From DATAYA01 sp963754235 (lineage in GTDB: Bacteria > Pseudomonadota > Alphaproteobacteria > Acetobacterales > Acetobacteraceae): a stretch of 64,000 nucleotides of DNA. Location: NCBI GenBank assembly GCA_963754235.1, contig CAVWFK010000046.1, positions 62,001-126,000 of the forward strand. The letters run 5' to 3'. Of the stretch, positions 9,231 to 18,315 are shown in pieces (positions within the stretch are counted from its first letter, which is position 1; every line of letters begins with the position of its first letter). A program made the position numbers and the translations under genes. Under the pieces are notes generated by a model. The model searched no databases. It saw only the letters and a list, made by a program, of their open reading frames with translations, and had not been told where the DNA came from.

Positions 9231-11529
9231 CGATGCGCGTCGTGCTCTCGGTTTCGGCGGCGAGTGCCGCGGGGTCGAGATGCACGACGTGATAGGTGCC
9301 ATCGAGCCAGGCTTGGAACTGGTCGGCATAGTGCGGGCTGCCGGGGATGCCGGAATTGCCGATATTCTGCACCGCGAGGAAGCGATCGGGTGCGGCGAAA
9401 TCGACCACCATCCGATACTCGGCGCCAGACGTCGCCATATGCGGCGGCAGCTCGCCGCCCGCATTGCGTACCGTGTGCGAGCCGCCGTCCACCGGTGCCG
9501 GGCCGATGTCGAACGCCGCCGCGTTGGCGGGCGCCGAGAGCGGGTGACGCCAGTGCGCGAGATGCACGCGCTGCCATCTCCAATCGCTCGCGTCAGAGCC
9601 GAGGCGCGCACGCAACGCGGCGACCGCCTCGGCGGCCGTCGCGCGCGCAGCCTCGCTGGTGCCGCGCTCGAAATAGCCCGGCACCTCGCCCTCGAGCAGT
9701 GCCGCCGCAAGCCCGGTCTGCTGCATCGTGAGGTCGATCAGCCGCGCCGGCAGGTGGTGCGCCAGCACCCGCCGCTGCCATAGCGCCATGAAGGTCTCGA
9801 ACGCAGTGGGCGCGGGGCTGTCGAGCGTGTAGGTGAAATCCCAGCCGCGCAGCACGGCCGCGAGCGGCGCCGCCTCGGCATCATCGCCGAGATGGCGCAG
9901 GATCGGAGCCACCAGCCGCTCGGCCCGGCAGTTCTTGACGTCGTTCTGGAACTTTATGTTGGCATCGCGATCGAGTCGCGCGCTGTCGCCGAGCGCCTGG
10001 TCGACGCGCACGCCGCGATGGCCCTGCGAATAGGCGCCATAGATGCCCCGCGAATCGTCGGGCGGCACGATCCGCTGGTTGGCGCTGGCGACGTAGCCCT
10101 GCGGCGGATCGGCGCTGCGCGGCAGGTCGTCGAAATCGATGTATCCGCGCCAGATATCGGCCGGCTCGCCGGCGTCGCGAAACCCTGGCACGATGCGTCC
10201 GCGCATCGGGATGCGCCCCGCCATCTGATAGCCGATGTGTCCCGAGCGGTCGGCATAGACGAAGTTGAACACCGCGATCGACCACTCGCGAAGCGCCGCG
10301 CGGAATGCTGCCCAGTCATGGGCGCGGGAGAGCGTAATCGCCGCGCGCATGTCGTCGATGTGCTCGGCGCCGACCCAGCGCAGCGAAAGCGGCGGGTCGC
10401 CGCCCTCGGCAACAGGCGGGATCAGCGCATTCACGATCGGGCCGCGCCGCGTCTCGCGCACCGCGAGCCGGCGCGTGGCCTCGCCGCGCACCGGGATTTC
10501 GACCGTGCGGGTCTCGAACGGGCGCCAGCCGCCGCCGTCGCGATAGCGGGTCGCATCGCCTGGATCGGTCGTCTCCGCATAGAGGTCGCGGGTGGAGGCG
10601 GCGTTGTTGGTGATGCACCACGCGGCGGTGCCGTTGCTGCCCCACCACATGCCGGGCAGGCCGGGATGGCCGGCGCCGGCGGCATGGTCTTCGGGTCCGT
10701 GCAGGGCGAACTCGTACCAGCTCGACGGCACCCAGAACGGCTGGTGCGGATCGCCGCACAGGATCGGCAAGCCGGAGGCAGTGCGTGCGCCCGCCAGTGC
10801 CCAGTTGTTGCTGCCGGTCGCGTCATCGGTGCCGGTCGCATCGGGCAGCACGACGCTCTCTGAGGCCTCGGGCGTGAGATAGAGGCCGCGCAGCGCCTCG
10901 GGGAGAAAGCGCGCGGCCTCCGCGGCGGCGATGCGGTCGATGCGGCCATTCAGCGACCACCAGATGCCGCGGCCGATGGCCACGATGTCGCGCGTGGTGA
11001 ACGGCGCGGGCGCGTAGCCGATGACCGCGAACTCGATCGGCAGCGTGTCGTGTGCGGCCTCGATCCAGCGGTTGATGCCGGCGACGAAGGCGGCGATCAG
11101 GGAAGCGGTCGCCTCGTCCATCGCGGATGCCTCACGCTCGGCGATGCGGTCGATACCGACGGTCAGGTGGGCCATGTCGCTATCGGCGTAGGCGGGGCCG
11201 AGGATTTCCGCCTGCCGGCCGAGCGCGCGGCGGCGCAGCCGGTCCATCTGCCACAGCCGGTCCTGCGCCATCGCGAGCCCGAGGCCGAAAAACAGGTCGG
11301 GCGTGCGGGCGGCGCTGATGTGCGGGATGCCGGCGCGGTCGCGTCGGATCGTGACGGCGCTGCCGATGGCACCCGTGAGTGTCGCGTCGGCGAGTGTTGC
11401 GTGCCGGCGCAGCAGGGCGTCGCGGGCGGCGGTGAATGCGGCCGGTGTGACACCGGCGGTGCGGCAGACCGCCTCGACATCGTGGCTGCCCCGCAGGGCT
11501 GCGAGAATGGCCGGATCATCGAGGGGCAT
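9220..11529 (-). CDS. Penicillin acylase family protein (peptidase S45, Ntn hydrolase)
   Basis: A 769-aa precursor of the Ntn-hydrolase family that autocleaves into alpha and beta chains and hydrolyses amide bonds of acylated substrates (beta-lactams, acyl-homoserine lactones, N-acyl peptides). The junction TG-SNNWALAG marks the new N-terminal serine of the beta chain, about 240 residues in, followed by the family segments LCGDPHQPFWVPS and WCITNNAASTRDLYAE. ATG 11529 is preferred over in-frame starts at 11541 and 11589 because GGAAG lies 5 bases upstream. No clear signal peptide is visible, so a cytoplasmic location is possible. It is downstream of an oligopeptide-binding protein and a DUF1028 gene on the same strand. 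The substrate is unknown. Confidence 0.9.
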   Translation of the reverse strand: MPLDDPAILAALRGSHDVEAVCRTAGVTPAAFTAARDALLRRHATLADATLTGAIGSAVTIRRDRAGIPHISAARTPDLFFGLGLAMAQDRLWQMDRLRRRALGRQAEILGPAYADSDMAHLTVGIDRIAEREASAMDEATASLIAAFVAGINRWIEAAHDTLPIEFAVIGYAPAPFTTRDIVAIGRGIWWSLNGRIDRIAAAEAARFLPEALRGLYLTPEASESVVLPDATGTDDATGSNNWALAGARTASGLPILCGDPHQPFWVPSSWYEFALHGPEDHAAGAGHPGLPGMWWGSNGTAAWCITNNAASTRDLYAETTDPGDATRYRDGGGWRPFETRTVEIPVRGEATRRLAVRETRRGPIVNALIPPVAEGGDPPLSLRWVGAEHIDDMRAAITLSRAHDWAAFRAALREWSIAVFNFVYADRSGHIGYQMAGRIPMRGRIVPGFRDAGEPADIWRGYIDFDDLPRSADPPQGYVASANQRIVPPDDSRGIYGAYSQGHRGVRVDQALGDSARLDRDANIKFQNDVKNCRAERLVAPILRHLGDDAEAAPLAAVLRGWDFTYTLDSPAPTAFETFMALWQRRVLAHHLPARLIDLTMQQTGLAAALLEGEVPGYFERGTSEAARATAAEAVAALRARLGSDASDWRWQRVHLAHWRHPLSAPANAAAFDIGPAPVDGGSHTVRNAGGELPPHMATSGAEYRMVVDFAAPDRFLAVQNIGNSGIPGSPHYADQFQAWLDGTYHVVHLDPAALAAETESTTRIEPG

Positions 11530-11605
11530 CGCCGCTTCCATCTTCCGTGAGGGTCCGCGACTATCGCGCCGATGCTGACCGGTGGGCAAGCTGGGTCGAG
11601 GCGGC

Positions 11606-13192
11606 TCAAGCCTTGCGGACGTTCCAGAATAGCGGGAACGGGCTTCTCACGATTCCGGTGATGCTGGTGCGCCGCGCAATCGGCTGGAACCACTGCCCGA
11701 GCGGGTAGTACGGCACCTCGTCCCACACCGCCAACTGGATTTGCTCCGCGACCTTCCTCTGGGCTGCCAGATCCGGCGCATCGAACCAGGCGGTGCGCAG
11801 ATCCTCCAGCCGCTGGCTCTTCATCCAGCCGAACCAACCCTTCAGTCCATTGCCAAAGATCGGATAGTCCAAGCTCGGGTCGACAAGGTTCAGCCCTTCC
11901 CAACCGGTGCAGAAGGCGCTCCAGCCACCGTTGTCGACCGTGTCTCTGTTGTTGCGGCGCCGAACCATGGTGCCCCAGTCCATAGCTTGGAAATCAACGT
12001 TGAGGCCGAGCTTGCGCAGCAAATCGCTGCCCACCAGGCTCAAGGCGTTTAGCACCGGATAGTCGGTCGCTGCCAGGAACACGACTTTCTCACCGTGGTA
12101 GCCGCTCTCGGCCACCAGTCGCTTTGCCTTTTGCAGATCGCGCGGTCCGGTGAGCACTTCCAAGCCGGCGTTGTTGGCCAAAGGCGAGCCCGGCGTGAAT
12201 ACGCCCACCCCGGTCCGGGAGAGCTGGGCATCCCCGCCCATCGCGGCGTCCATGAAATCCGCCTGATTGATCGCCGGCAGGATGGCACGCCGCAGCTTCA
12301 CGTTGTCAAAGGGCGGATGCAGCATGTTGAAACGCATCACCCCAATCGTGCCGTAATCGTCCAGCCGTTCCACGACTACATCGCGCGCCTTGCGCAGCAG
12401 CGGCAGCAGGTCGATGGTCGGGCTTTGCCACCAGTCGGCCTCGCCGGCCCGGATCGCCGCGGCGGAGGTCGCGGCATCGGGGATGATGGTCCACTCGATA
12501 CGGTCGAAATTGGCCTGCTTGCCACCCGCAACGAAACTTGGTGGCTCCTGTCGCGGCACGTAGCCGTCGAATCGCGCGAAACTCGCGAGCGCGCCAGCCT
12601 GCCACTCATCGCGCAGAAACCGATACGGGCCGGAGCCGACATACTCGTCAATCTGCTTGTACGGATCGGTCTTTGCCATACGCTCCGGCATGATGAAGCA
12701 CACGTTGACCACCGGATGTGCCAGCCCGTGAAGCAGCAGCGGGAACGGCCTCTTCAGCCGGAATTCGAACGACCGGTCATCCAGCCCCACGAGCTCGTTC
12801 AGCGAGGCCTCTATGCGCTGTCCGAACCCGTCGCGCTTCATCCAGCGCGATACCGAGGCGACGCAGTCCGCCGCGCGCACCGGCGCGCCGTCATGAAACT
12901 TCAACCCCTCCCGCAGCCGAAACCGCCAGGTCAGCGCGTCGGCTGACAGCACATGGCCTTCGCACATCTGCGGTCGTGGTTGCAGGCTCGCGTCCACGCC
13001 GTACAGCGTGTCCCAGATCATGTAGCCGAAATTGCGCGCGACCGTGGTGGTGGACCAGATCGGATCGGGATTCTGCAGATTCCCCTCAGGGATGAACTTT
13101 AAGGTCCGCACGGCAGCCTGCGCGGTCGCCGGGCGGGACAGCATCGGCAGAGCGGCTGCTGCGGCCCCGGCGAGCAATTGGCGACGTTTCAT
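11606..13192 (-). CDS. ABC transporter substrate-binding protein, oligopeptide/dipeptide type (family 5)
   Basis: A 528-aa solute-binding protein. It opens with MKRRQLLAGAAAAALPMLSR and an ATAQA cleavage region, a Sec- or Tat-compatible signal. The family-5 body includes YGVDASLQPRPQMCEGH, LTWRFRLREGLKFHDGAPV, ADCVASVSRW and YVGSGPYRFLRDEW. The ATG at 13192 is preceded by AGGGAAG. The frame is open another 480 bases upstream, but that part overlaps the DUF1028 gene and looks non-coding. No permease or ATPase genes are adjacent, so the protein is an orphan that must use permeases encoded elsewhere, or it has a sensing role. It lies 59 bases after DUF1028 and 76 bases before the acylase gene. 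Confidence 0.92.
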   Translation of the reverse strand: MKRRQLLAGAAAAALPMLSRPATAQAAVRTLKFIPEGNLQNPDPIWSTTTVARNFGYMIWDTLYGVDASLQPRPQMCEGHVLSADALTWRFRLREGLKFHDGAPVRAADCVASVSRWMKRDGFGQRIEASLNELVGLDDRSFEFRLKRPFPLLLHGLAHPVVNVCFIMPERMAKTDPYKQIDEYVGSGPYRFLRDEWQAGALASFARFDGYVPRQEPPSFVAGGKQANFDRIEWTIIPDAATSAAAIRAGEADWWQSPTIDLLPLLRKARDVVVERLDDYGTIGVMRFNMLHPPFDNVKLRRAILPAINQADFMDAAMGGDAQLSRTGVGVFTPGSPLANNAGLEVLTGPRDLQKAKRLVAESGYHGEKVVFLAATDYPVLNALSLVGSDLLRKLGLNVDFQAMDWGTMVRRRNNRDTVDNGGWSAFCTGWEGLNLVDPSLDYPIFGNGLKGWFGWMKSQRLEDLRTAWFDAPDLAAQRKVAEQIQLAVWDEVPYYPLGQWFQPIARRTSITGIVRSPFPLFWNVRKA

Positions 13193-13251
13193 GGCGACTT
13201 CCCTTGTCCCTGTTTTGCGGAATAGTTGGCAGGAGCCGCGAAACACGCAAG

Positions 13252-13968
13252 CTACCTTCTCAGCCGCCATTCGAACCCGGCGGCGATCCATGGTGCCTCG
13301 ATGGCGTCGAGGTCGGTCAGCCCGGCCGGTGCCGCCTTGCGCGGCGCTTGCGCCAGCCCCGGTGCACGGTCTCGCTGCCAGATACCCAGCAGGCGGCGTA
13401 GTTCCGGCAGCGGTGTGGCGTGATCGTCCACGCGGATATTCAGGTCGGGAAAATCCTCGGTCGTGGTTACCACCATTGCCGCCGATTGCCGGCCGCGCCG
13501 ATCGCCGCCGGCAGCCTCTCCGGCCTCCATCCCCGCCACCATCCGCTCGTGCAGCGGGCCCGTATCGGCGGTGAACGCGCGCAATGTGGCCGACACGACG
13601 GCGTCGTTGGCCAGCATGTTGCCGGCCACGCTCACCGCATGGCGCTCGGCGCTGCCGCACCAAGTCACGCAATTTCCGCCGGTCCAGGAGGCAACGCGGC
13701 CCTGCGCGTCCACCGCATGCAACTGGCGCAGCCCGCTTCCCTCATCGCCGGCCAGCGCGCTCTTGATCGCGAGCTCCGGCGCCAATCCCCGTGCCATCGC
13801 GTCCAGCACCGCCGGCCCCAGATAGCGGTTGGCGATGGACTGTGTCGCAACCGCTCCCACCCCGGCGCGCAGATGCGGCACGGTGGCGCCCACGGCGAAA
13901 CTCTTGGTCGCCACCGCTACCCCGAATGCGCCGGATGCCGCATCGAACGCCACAATGGACCAAGTCAT
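13252..13968 (-). CDS. DUF1028 protein, putative Ntn-hydrolase superfamily
   Basis: A 238-aa protein of the DUF1028 / COG3342 family, described as uncharacterised and belonging to the Ntn-hydrolase superfamily. The start MTWSIVAFDAASGAFGVAVA puts a threonine at residue 2, where an N-terminal nucleophile would be exposed after removal of Met. The family segments VGAVATQSIANRYLGP and SVAGNMLANDAVV are present. ATG 13968 has GGGAGG about 7 bases upstream. The C-terminal third (after about 175) contains PDLNIRVDDHATPLPELRRLL, a region often fused to DUF1028. It is the first gene of a probable operon with the peptide-binding protein and penicillin acylase. The activity is unknown. Confidence 0.88.
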   Translation of the reverse strand: MTWSIVAFDAASGAFGVAVATKSFAVGATVPHLRAGVGAVATQSIANRYLGPAVLDAMARGLAPELAIKSALAGDEGSGLRQLHAVDAQGRVASWTGGNCVTWCGSAERHAVSVAGNMLANDAVVSATLRAFTADTGPLHERMVAGMEAGEAAGGDRRGRQSAAMVVTTTEDFPDLNIRVDDHATPLPELRRLLGIWQRDRAPGLAQAPRKAAPAGLTDLDAIEAPWIAAGFEWRLRR

Positions 13969-14162
13969 GCGCAGCCCTCCCGGTGGTCTCGCGCCGCCTA
14001 TTCCGCGTTTCCGGTGCCCCGAGACCGACAGCGCAGGCGATACCGCTTCCGCCCCCGCGTTGACACGCCCCGCGCCCGGCCCGCATCCTCCCGCCCTCCC
14101 CGCAACCGCCTGCGACGGGTCGCCGGCGGGTTGAACCGTTCGGGATGCGAGAACGCCCACAC

Positions 14163-15359
14163 ATGATCGCCGCCCTGATGCCCACCTACAACCGCGCCGA
14201 CCTTGCCTTCGAGCGGGGCGAGGGCGCCTGGCTGGTGACGGTTGACGGGCGACGATTTCTCGATTTCGGCGCCGGCATCGCGACCTCCTCGCTCGGCCAC
14301 AACCATCCGCACCTGGTCGCCGCGATCGCCGAACAGGCGGCGCGAGTGATGCACGTCTCCAATCTCTATCGCGTGCCGCAGGCCGAGCGGCTGGCGGCAC
14401 GGTTGGTCGAGGCGACGTTCGCCGACAGTGTCTTCTTCTGCAACTCGGGCGCGGAAGCGAACGAGGGCATGGTGAAGATGATCCGCAAGGCCCAGGCCGA
14501 GACCGGCTATCCCGAGCGGTTCCGCGTGATCTGCTTCGACGGCGCCTTCCACGGCCGCACGCTCGCGATGCTCTCGGCCACCGGCAATGCGAAATACCTC
14601 AAGGGCTTCGGGCCGCCGGTCGAAGGCTTCGATCACGTGCCGTTCAACAACATGAACGCGGTGCGCAACGCGATCGGACCCGCGACCGCTGGCATCGTCG
14701 TCGAACCCGTGCAGGGCGAAGGCGGCATCCGCCCCGCTTCGCTGCAATTCCTCCGCGATCTGCGCGCGGCCTGCGACGAGTTCGGCGTCTTCCTCGGCCT
14801 CGACGAGATCCAGTGCGGCATGGGTCGCACCGGCAAGCTGTTCGCCTATCAATGGGCGGGCATCGAGCCGGATGTGCTCGCCGCCGCCAAGGGCATCGCC
14901 GGCGGCTTCCCAATGGGTGCCATCCTGGCAAAAGAAGCGATCGCGAAGCACCTGATGCCCGGCACGCACGGCACCACCTTCGGCGGCAACCCGCTCGCCT
15001 GCGCCGCGGCCAACGCGGTGCTGGACGTGATGCTCGCGCCGGGTTTCCTCGCCGATGTCGATCGCAAAGGCCGCTACCTCTGGGCGGAACTTTCGCGCCT
15101 GGTCGCGACCTATCCGACGGTGTTCGCCGAGCTGCGCGGAGCCGGGCTGATGCTCGGCATGCGCTGCCTCGTGCCGGCAGGCGAGGTGCAGCAGGCGGCG
15201 ATCGCGGAAGGGCTGCTCAGCGTCACCGCGGGCGAGAACGTCGTTCGTCTGGTGCCGCCGCTGGTCGCGACCGATGCCGATTGCGCCGAGGCGGTAGCGA
15301 TGCTGGACCGCGCCGCCCGCCGCTGCCTGCCCTCCGCCCACAAGGCCGCTGCGAAATGA
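14163..15359 (+). CDS. argD: Acetylornithine aminotransferase ArgD
   Basis: PLP-dependent class-III aminotransferase making N-acetylornithine from the semialdehyde in arginine synthesis. It may also act on succinyl-diaminopimelate. The 398-aa product has FCNSGAEANEGMVKMIRK, the aspartate region LDEIQCGMGRTGKLF and the PLP lysine in AAAKGIAGGFPMGA. ATG 14163 gives the usual N-terminus (MIAALMPTYNRADLAFERGE). An in-frame ATG at 14145 would add six residues, and neither start has a strong Shine-Dalgarno. Its stop overlaps the argF start (ATGA), showing a two-gene arginine operon. The divergent DUF1028 gene leaves about 190 bases upstream, including a TTGACA at 14060 with no good -10 box. Confidence 0.95.
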   Translation: MIAALMPTYNRADLAFERGEGAWLVTVDGRRFLDFGAGIATSSLGHNHPHLVAAIAEQAARVMHVSNLYRVPQAERLAARLVEATFADSVFFCNSGAEANEGMVKMIRKAQAETGYPERFRVICFDGAFHGRTLAMLSATGNAKYLKGFGPPVEGFDHVPFNNMNAVRNAIGPATAGIVVEPVQGEGGIRPASLQFLRDLRAACDEFGVFLGLDEIQCGMGRTGKLFAYQWAGIEPDVLAAAKGIAGGFPMGAILAKEAIAKHLMPGTHGTTFGGNPLACAAANAVLDVMLAPGFLADVDRKGRYLWAELSRLVATYPTVFAELRGAGLMLGMRCLVPAGEVQQAAIAEGLLSVTAGENVVRLVPPLVATDADCAEAVAMLDRAARRCLPSAHKAAAK

Positions 15360-16315
15360 GCGGCGCGGCGCGGCGGCGGACGGAGACAAGCGCGCAGGAC
15401 GGGCCGGTGCCGCCGCGCCACTTTCTCGACCTGCGCGACCACGACGCGGCGACCTTGCGGCAGATGCTCGACATCGCCTCCAACCTCAAGCGCGCGGGCG
15501 TCTCCTCGCGCCCGCTCGCTGGCCGGACCTTGGCGCTCATTTTCGAGAAGCCGAGCACGCGCACTCGGGTTTCTTTCGAGGTGGCGATGCGCCAGCTTGG
15601 CGGCGACGTGGTCGTGCTGTCGGGCCGCGACATGCAACTCGGCCGCGGCGAGACGGTGAGCGACACCGCGCGCGTGCTGTCGCGCTATGTCGATGCGATC
15701 ATGCTGCGCACCGACAGCGTGGCACGGCTGCGCGAGCTGGCGCAGGCCGCGACCGTGCCGGTCATCAACGGCCTGACGGACACCAGCCATCCGTGTCAGC
15801 TCATGGCCGACGTGATGACGTTCGAGGAGCATCGCGGCCCGATTGCGGATCAGGTCGTGGCCTGGTGCGGCGACGGCAACAACGTCGCACGAAGCTGGAT
15901 CGAGGCGGCGGCGCAATTCGGATTTACGCTGCGGCTCGCTTCCCCCGGGCAACTGCGCCCGCCGGCCGAGCTGGTCGCGTGGGCGCGCGCCGCAGGAGCG
16001 GCGATCGAGCTGGGCGACGATCCCGAATCGGCGGTTCGCGGTGCACGCTGTGTGGTGGCCGATACCTGGCTGTCGATGAACGACGATCCGAACCAGAACC
16101 GCCATAATTTGCTCGCCCCCTATCGTGTCACGGCGGCACTGATGAAGCTTGCGGCACCCGACGCGATCTTCATGCACTGCCTGCCCGCGCATCGCGGCGA
16201 GGAAGTAACCGCCGAGGTGATCGACGGACCGCAATCGGTGGTGTTCGACGAGGCGGAGAACCGCTTGCACGCGCAGAAGGGCGTGCTGGCCTGGGCGCTC
16301 GGCGCGGCGCGCTGA
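15356..16315 (+). CDS. argF: Ornithine carbamoyltransferase ArgF
   Basis: Makes citrulline from ornithine and carbamoyl phosphate. The 319-aa product has the carbamoyl-phosphate loop FEKPSTRTRVSFE, the DTSHPCQLMAD motif, WCGDGNNVARSW, DTWLSMND and the HCLPAHRGEE signature near the C-terminus. It starts on the ATG that overlaps the argD stop by 4 bases. The first 20 residues (GAARRRTETSAQDGPVPP) are a short variable extension before HFLDLRDHDAATLRQML. The earlier in-frame ATG at 14813 lies inside argD and is not used. Confidence 0.96.
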   Translation: MSGAARRRTETSAQDGPVPPRHFLDLRDHDAATLRQMLDIASNLKRAGVSSRPLAGRTLALIFEKPSTRTRVSFEVAMRQLGGDVVVLSGRDMQLGRGETVSDTARVLSRYVDAIMLRTDSVARLRELAQAATVPVINGLTDTSHPCQLMADVMTFEEHRGPIADQVVAWCGDGNNVARSWIEAAAQFGFTLRLASPGQLRPPAELVAWARAAGAAIELGDDPESAVRGARCVVADTWLSMNDDPNQNRHNLLAPYRVTAALMKLAAPDAIFMHCLPAHRGEEVTAEVIDGPQSVVFDEAENRLHAQKGVLAWALGAAR

Positions 16316-16352
16316 TCGCCGAAACCGGCCAGGGCGCGTAAGGAGGCGAAGG

Positions 16353-17114
16353 ATGCGGCTTGACGGCGTGACGGCGATCGTCACCGGCGGCGGCTCCGGC
16401 CTCGGCGCCGCGACCGCGACGGCCCTGGCCGAGGGGGGTGCGCGCGTAACGGTGCTCGACATCAACGCCGACGCGGCGCGCGAGGTCGCGGATCGCATCG
16501 GCGGCTTCGCGCATGCCTGCGACGTCGGCGATGCGGCCTCGGCCGAAGCCGCACTCGCGGCGGCGCAGGCGGCGCACGGGGCGCCGCGGGTGCTGGTGAA
16601 TTGCGCGGGCGTCGCCACGCTGGGGCGCATCGTCGGGCGCGAGGGGCCGCTCGATCTGGGCGCGTTTGAGCGCACGGTGCGCATCAACCTGATCGGCACC
16701 TTCAACCTGCTGCGGCTGGCGGCTGCCGCGATGACCACGCTCGATCCGCTTGCCGGCGGCGAACGCGGCGTGATCGTCAACACCGCCTCGATCGCGGCCC
16801 TCGACGGACAGATCGGGCAGGCGGCGTATGCGTCCTCGAAGGGCGGCATAGTCAGCATGACCTTGCCGGCGGCGCGCGAGCTGGCGCGATTCGGCATCCG
16901 CGTGATGGCGATCGCACCGGGCATCTTCCGCACGCCGATGCTGGCGGGATTGCCGCAGGAGGTGCAGGACAGCCTCGGCGCGTCGGTGCCGTTTCCGTCG
17001 CGGCTCGGCGATCCCGCCGAGTTCGCGGCGCTGGTGCTGCACATCATCGCCAACCCGATGCTGAACGGCGAGACGATCCGGCTCGACGCGGCACTCAGGA
17101 TGGCGCCGCGATGA
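16353..17114 (+). CDS. SDR-family 3-hydroxyacyl-CoA dehydrogenase (HSD17B10-like)
   Basis: A 253-aa short-chain dehydrogenase with the NAD(P)-binding GGGSGLG near residue 10, NCAG near residue 86, a catalytic serine in NTAS and the YASSK pair near 158. The long insertion MTTLDPLAGGERGVIVNTAS is typical of type-II 3-hydroxyacyl-CoA dehydrogenases related to human HSD17B10, which oxidise short 3-hydroxyacyl-CoAs. It overlaps the enoyl-CoA hydratase gene by 4 bases, and AAGGAG precedes the start. Together with the next genes it fits a beta-oxidation-like or aromatic-acid-CoA pathway. Substrate preference is inferred. Confidence 0.87.
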   Translation: MRLDGVTAIVTGGGSGLGAATATALAEGGARVTVLDINADAAREVADRIGGFAHACDVGDAASAEAALAAAQAAHGAPRVLVNCAGVATLGRIVGREGPLDLGAFERTVRINLIGTFNLLRLAAAAMTTLDPLAGGERGVIVNTASIAALDGQIGQAAYASSKGGIVSMTLPAARELARFGIRVMAIAPGIFRTPMLAGLPQEVQDSLGASVPFPSRLGDPAEFAALVLHIIANPMLNGETIRLDAALRMAPR

Positions 17115-17881
17115 CCGGCACGATCATCAGCGAGGCTTGCGGCGGGTGGCACCGGCTCCGGCTCAACCGGCCCGACAAGATGAACGCGCTCGACCGGCCG
17201 ATGCAGGACGCGATCCTGCGTGCGCTCGACGCGGCGGCGCATGATCCTGATTGCCGCGCGCTGCTGATCGCGGGTGAGGGCCGGGCCTTCTGTGCCGGGC
17301 AGGACCTCGCGGCCCTCGCCGATAACGACGTCCGCGGCACGATCGAGCATTTCTACAATCCGCTGGTCCGGACGTTGCGGGCGCTGCCGATGCCTGTGAT
17401 CTGCGCGGTGAATGGCGTCGCCGCCGGCGCGGGGGCGAATCTCGCTCTGGCGTGCGACATTGTGCTGGCCGCGCGCTCGGCTCGCTTCATCCAGGCCTTC
17501 GCGAAAATCGCGCTGATCCCCAATTCCGGCGGCACCTGGTTCATGCCGCGGATGGTGGGCGATGCGCGCGCGCGGGGGCTCGCGCTGCTCGGCGAGCCTG
17601 TCACCGCCGAGCAGGCCGAGGCGTGGGGGATGATCTGGAAGGCAGTCGATGACGACGTCCTGATGTCCGAGACCGAGGCGCTGGCGGCGCAGCTCGCCTC
17701 CGGTCCCACGGGTGCTTACGCGCTGATCAAGCGGGCATTGCTCGCGGCACCGGCCAACACGCTCGCGGACCAGCTTGATCTCGAGCGCGACCTGCAGCAC
17801 CAGGCCGCAACCGGTGCCGATTTCGCCGAAGGCGTGCGCGCATTCGTCGAGAAGCGTGCTCCGCGCTTTACGGGCGGATGA
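17111..17881 (+). CDS. Enoyl-CoA hydratase/isomerase, PaaG-like
   Basis: A 256-aa crotonase-fold protein. GRAFCAGQDLAAL and CAVNGVAAGAGANLALACDIV supply the two oxyanion-hole segments, and KIALIPNSGGTWFMPR follows. The sequence style (CAGQDL, ALIPNSGGTW) matches 2-(1,2-epoxy-1,2-dihydrophenyl)acetyl-CoA isomerase PaaG better than fatty-acid hydratases. The neighbouring PaaI-type thioesterase and PaaK ligase support a phenylacetate-related role. The ring epoxidase genes paaABCDE are not here, so it could instead serve another CoA-linked route. It overlaps both neighbours by 4 bases. Confidence 0.87.
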   Translation: MTGTIISEACGGWHRLRLNRPDKMNALDRPMQDAILRALDAAAHDPDCRALLIAGEGRAFCAGQDLAALADNDVRGTIEHFYNPLVRTLRALPMPVICAVNGVAAGAGANLALACDIVLAARSARFIQAFAKIALIPNSGGTWFMPRMVGDARARGLALLGEPVTAEQAEAWGMIWKAVDDDVLMSETEALAAQLASGPTGAYALIKRALLAAPANTLADQLDLERDLQHQAATGADFAEGVRAFVEKRAPRFTGG

Positions 17882-18315
17882 TGAGCGATGCGGCGCGGGC
17901 GCTCGCCGAGCGGTGTGCCGCCGCAATGTGGGCGGACGATCGCGCCAGCGCGGGCCTCGGCATGCGGCTGCTCGACGTGGCACCCGGCCGCGCGCGGCTG
18001 TCGATGCCGGTCGCGGAACGCATGGTGAATGGCCACGGCATTTGCCACGGCGGCTTCATCTTCGCGCTCGCCGATAGCGCCTTTGCCTTCGCCTGCAACA
18101 CCTACGGCGAGCGCGTCGTCGCTCAGCACTGCGCTGTCACCTATTTGCGTCCCGGCAGGCTCGGGCAGGTGCTGATCGCCGAGGCCGCCGAGCGCGCCCG
18201 CGCCGGACGTAGCGGCCTCTACGACGTACGCGTCACTGCCGAGGGCGGCGAGACGATCGCCGAGTTCCGTGGCCAGTCGCGCAGCACCGGGGAGAGATTC
18301 TTCGATGCGACCTGA
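17878..18315 (+). CDS. paaI: Hotdog-fold acyl-CoA thioesterase, PaaI type
   Basis: A 145-aa hotdog-fold thioesterase. NGHGICHGGFIFALADSAFAFACN carries the HGG and aspartate residues characteristic of PaaI, which hydrolyses stalled phenylacetyl- and hydroxyphenylacetyl-CoA. It starts on an ATG overlapping the paaG-like stop and runs 11 bases past the start of paaK, so translation is coupled. The function is inferred from family and context. Confidence 0.9.
   Translation: MMSDAARALAERCAAAMWADDRASAGLGMRLLDVAPGRARLSMPVAERMVNGHGICHGGFIFALADSAFAFACNTYGERVVAQHCAVTYLRPGRLGQVLIAEAAERARAGRSGLYDVRVTAEGGETIAEFRGQSRSTGERFFDAT

Noticed and set aside
14060..14088. TTGACA as a -35 box upstream of argD
   Set aside because: No acceptable -10 at 16-18 bases; the surrounding sequence is GC-rich without an alternative.
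15110..17983. 957-aa open frame on the minus strand
   Set aside because: It is antisense to argF, the SDR and the paaG-like gene, with Arg/Ala-rich low-complexity translation and no family pattern; a shadow of high GC.
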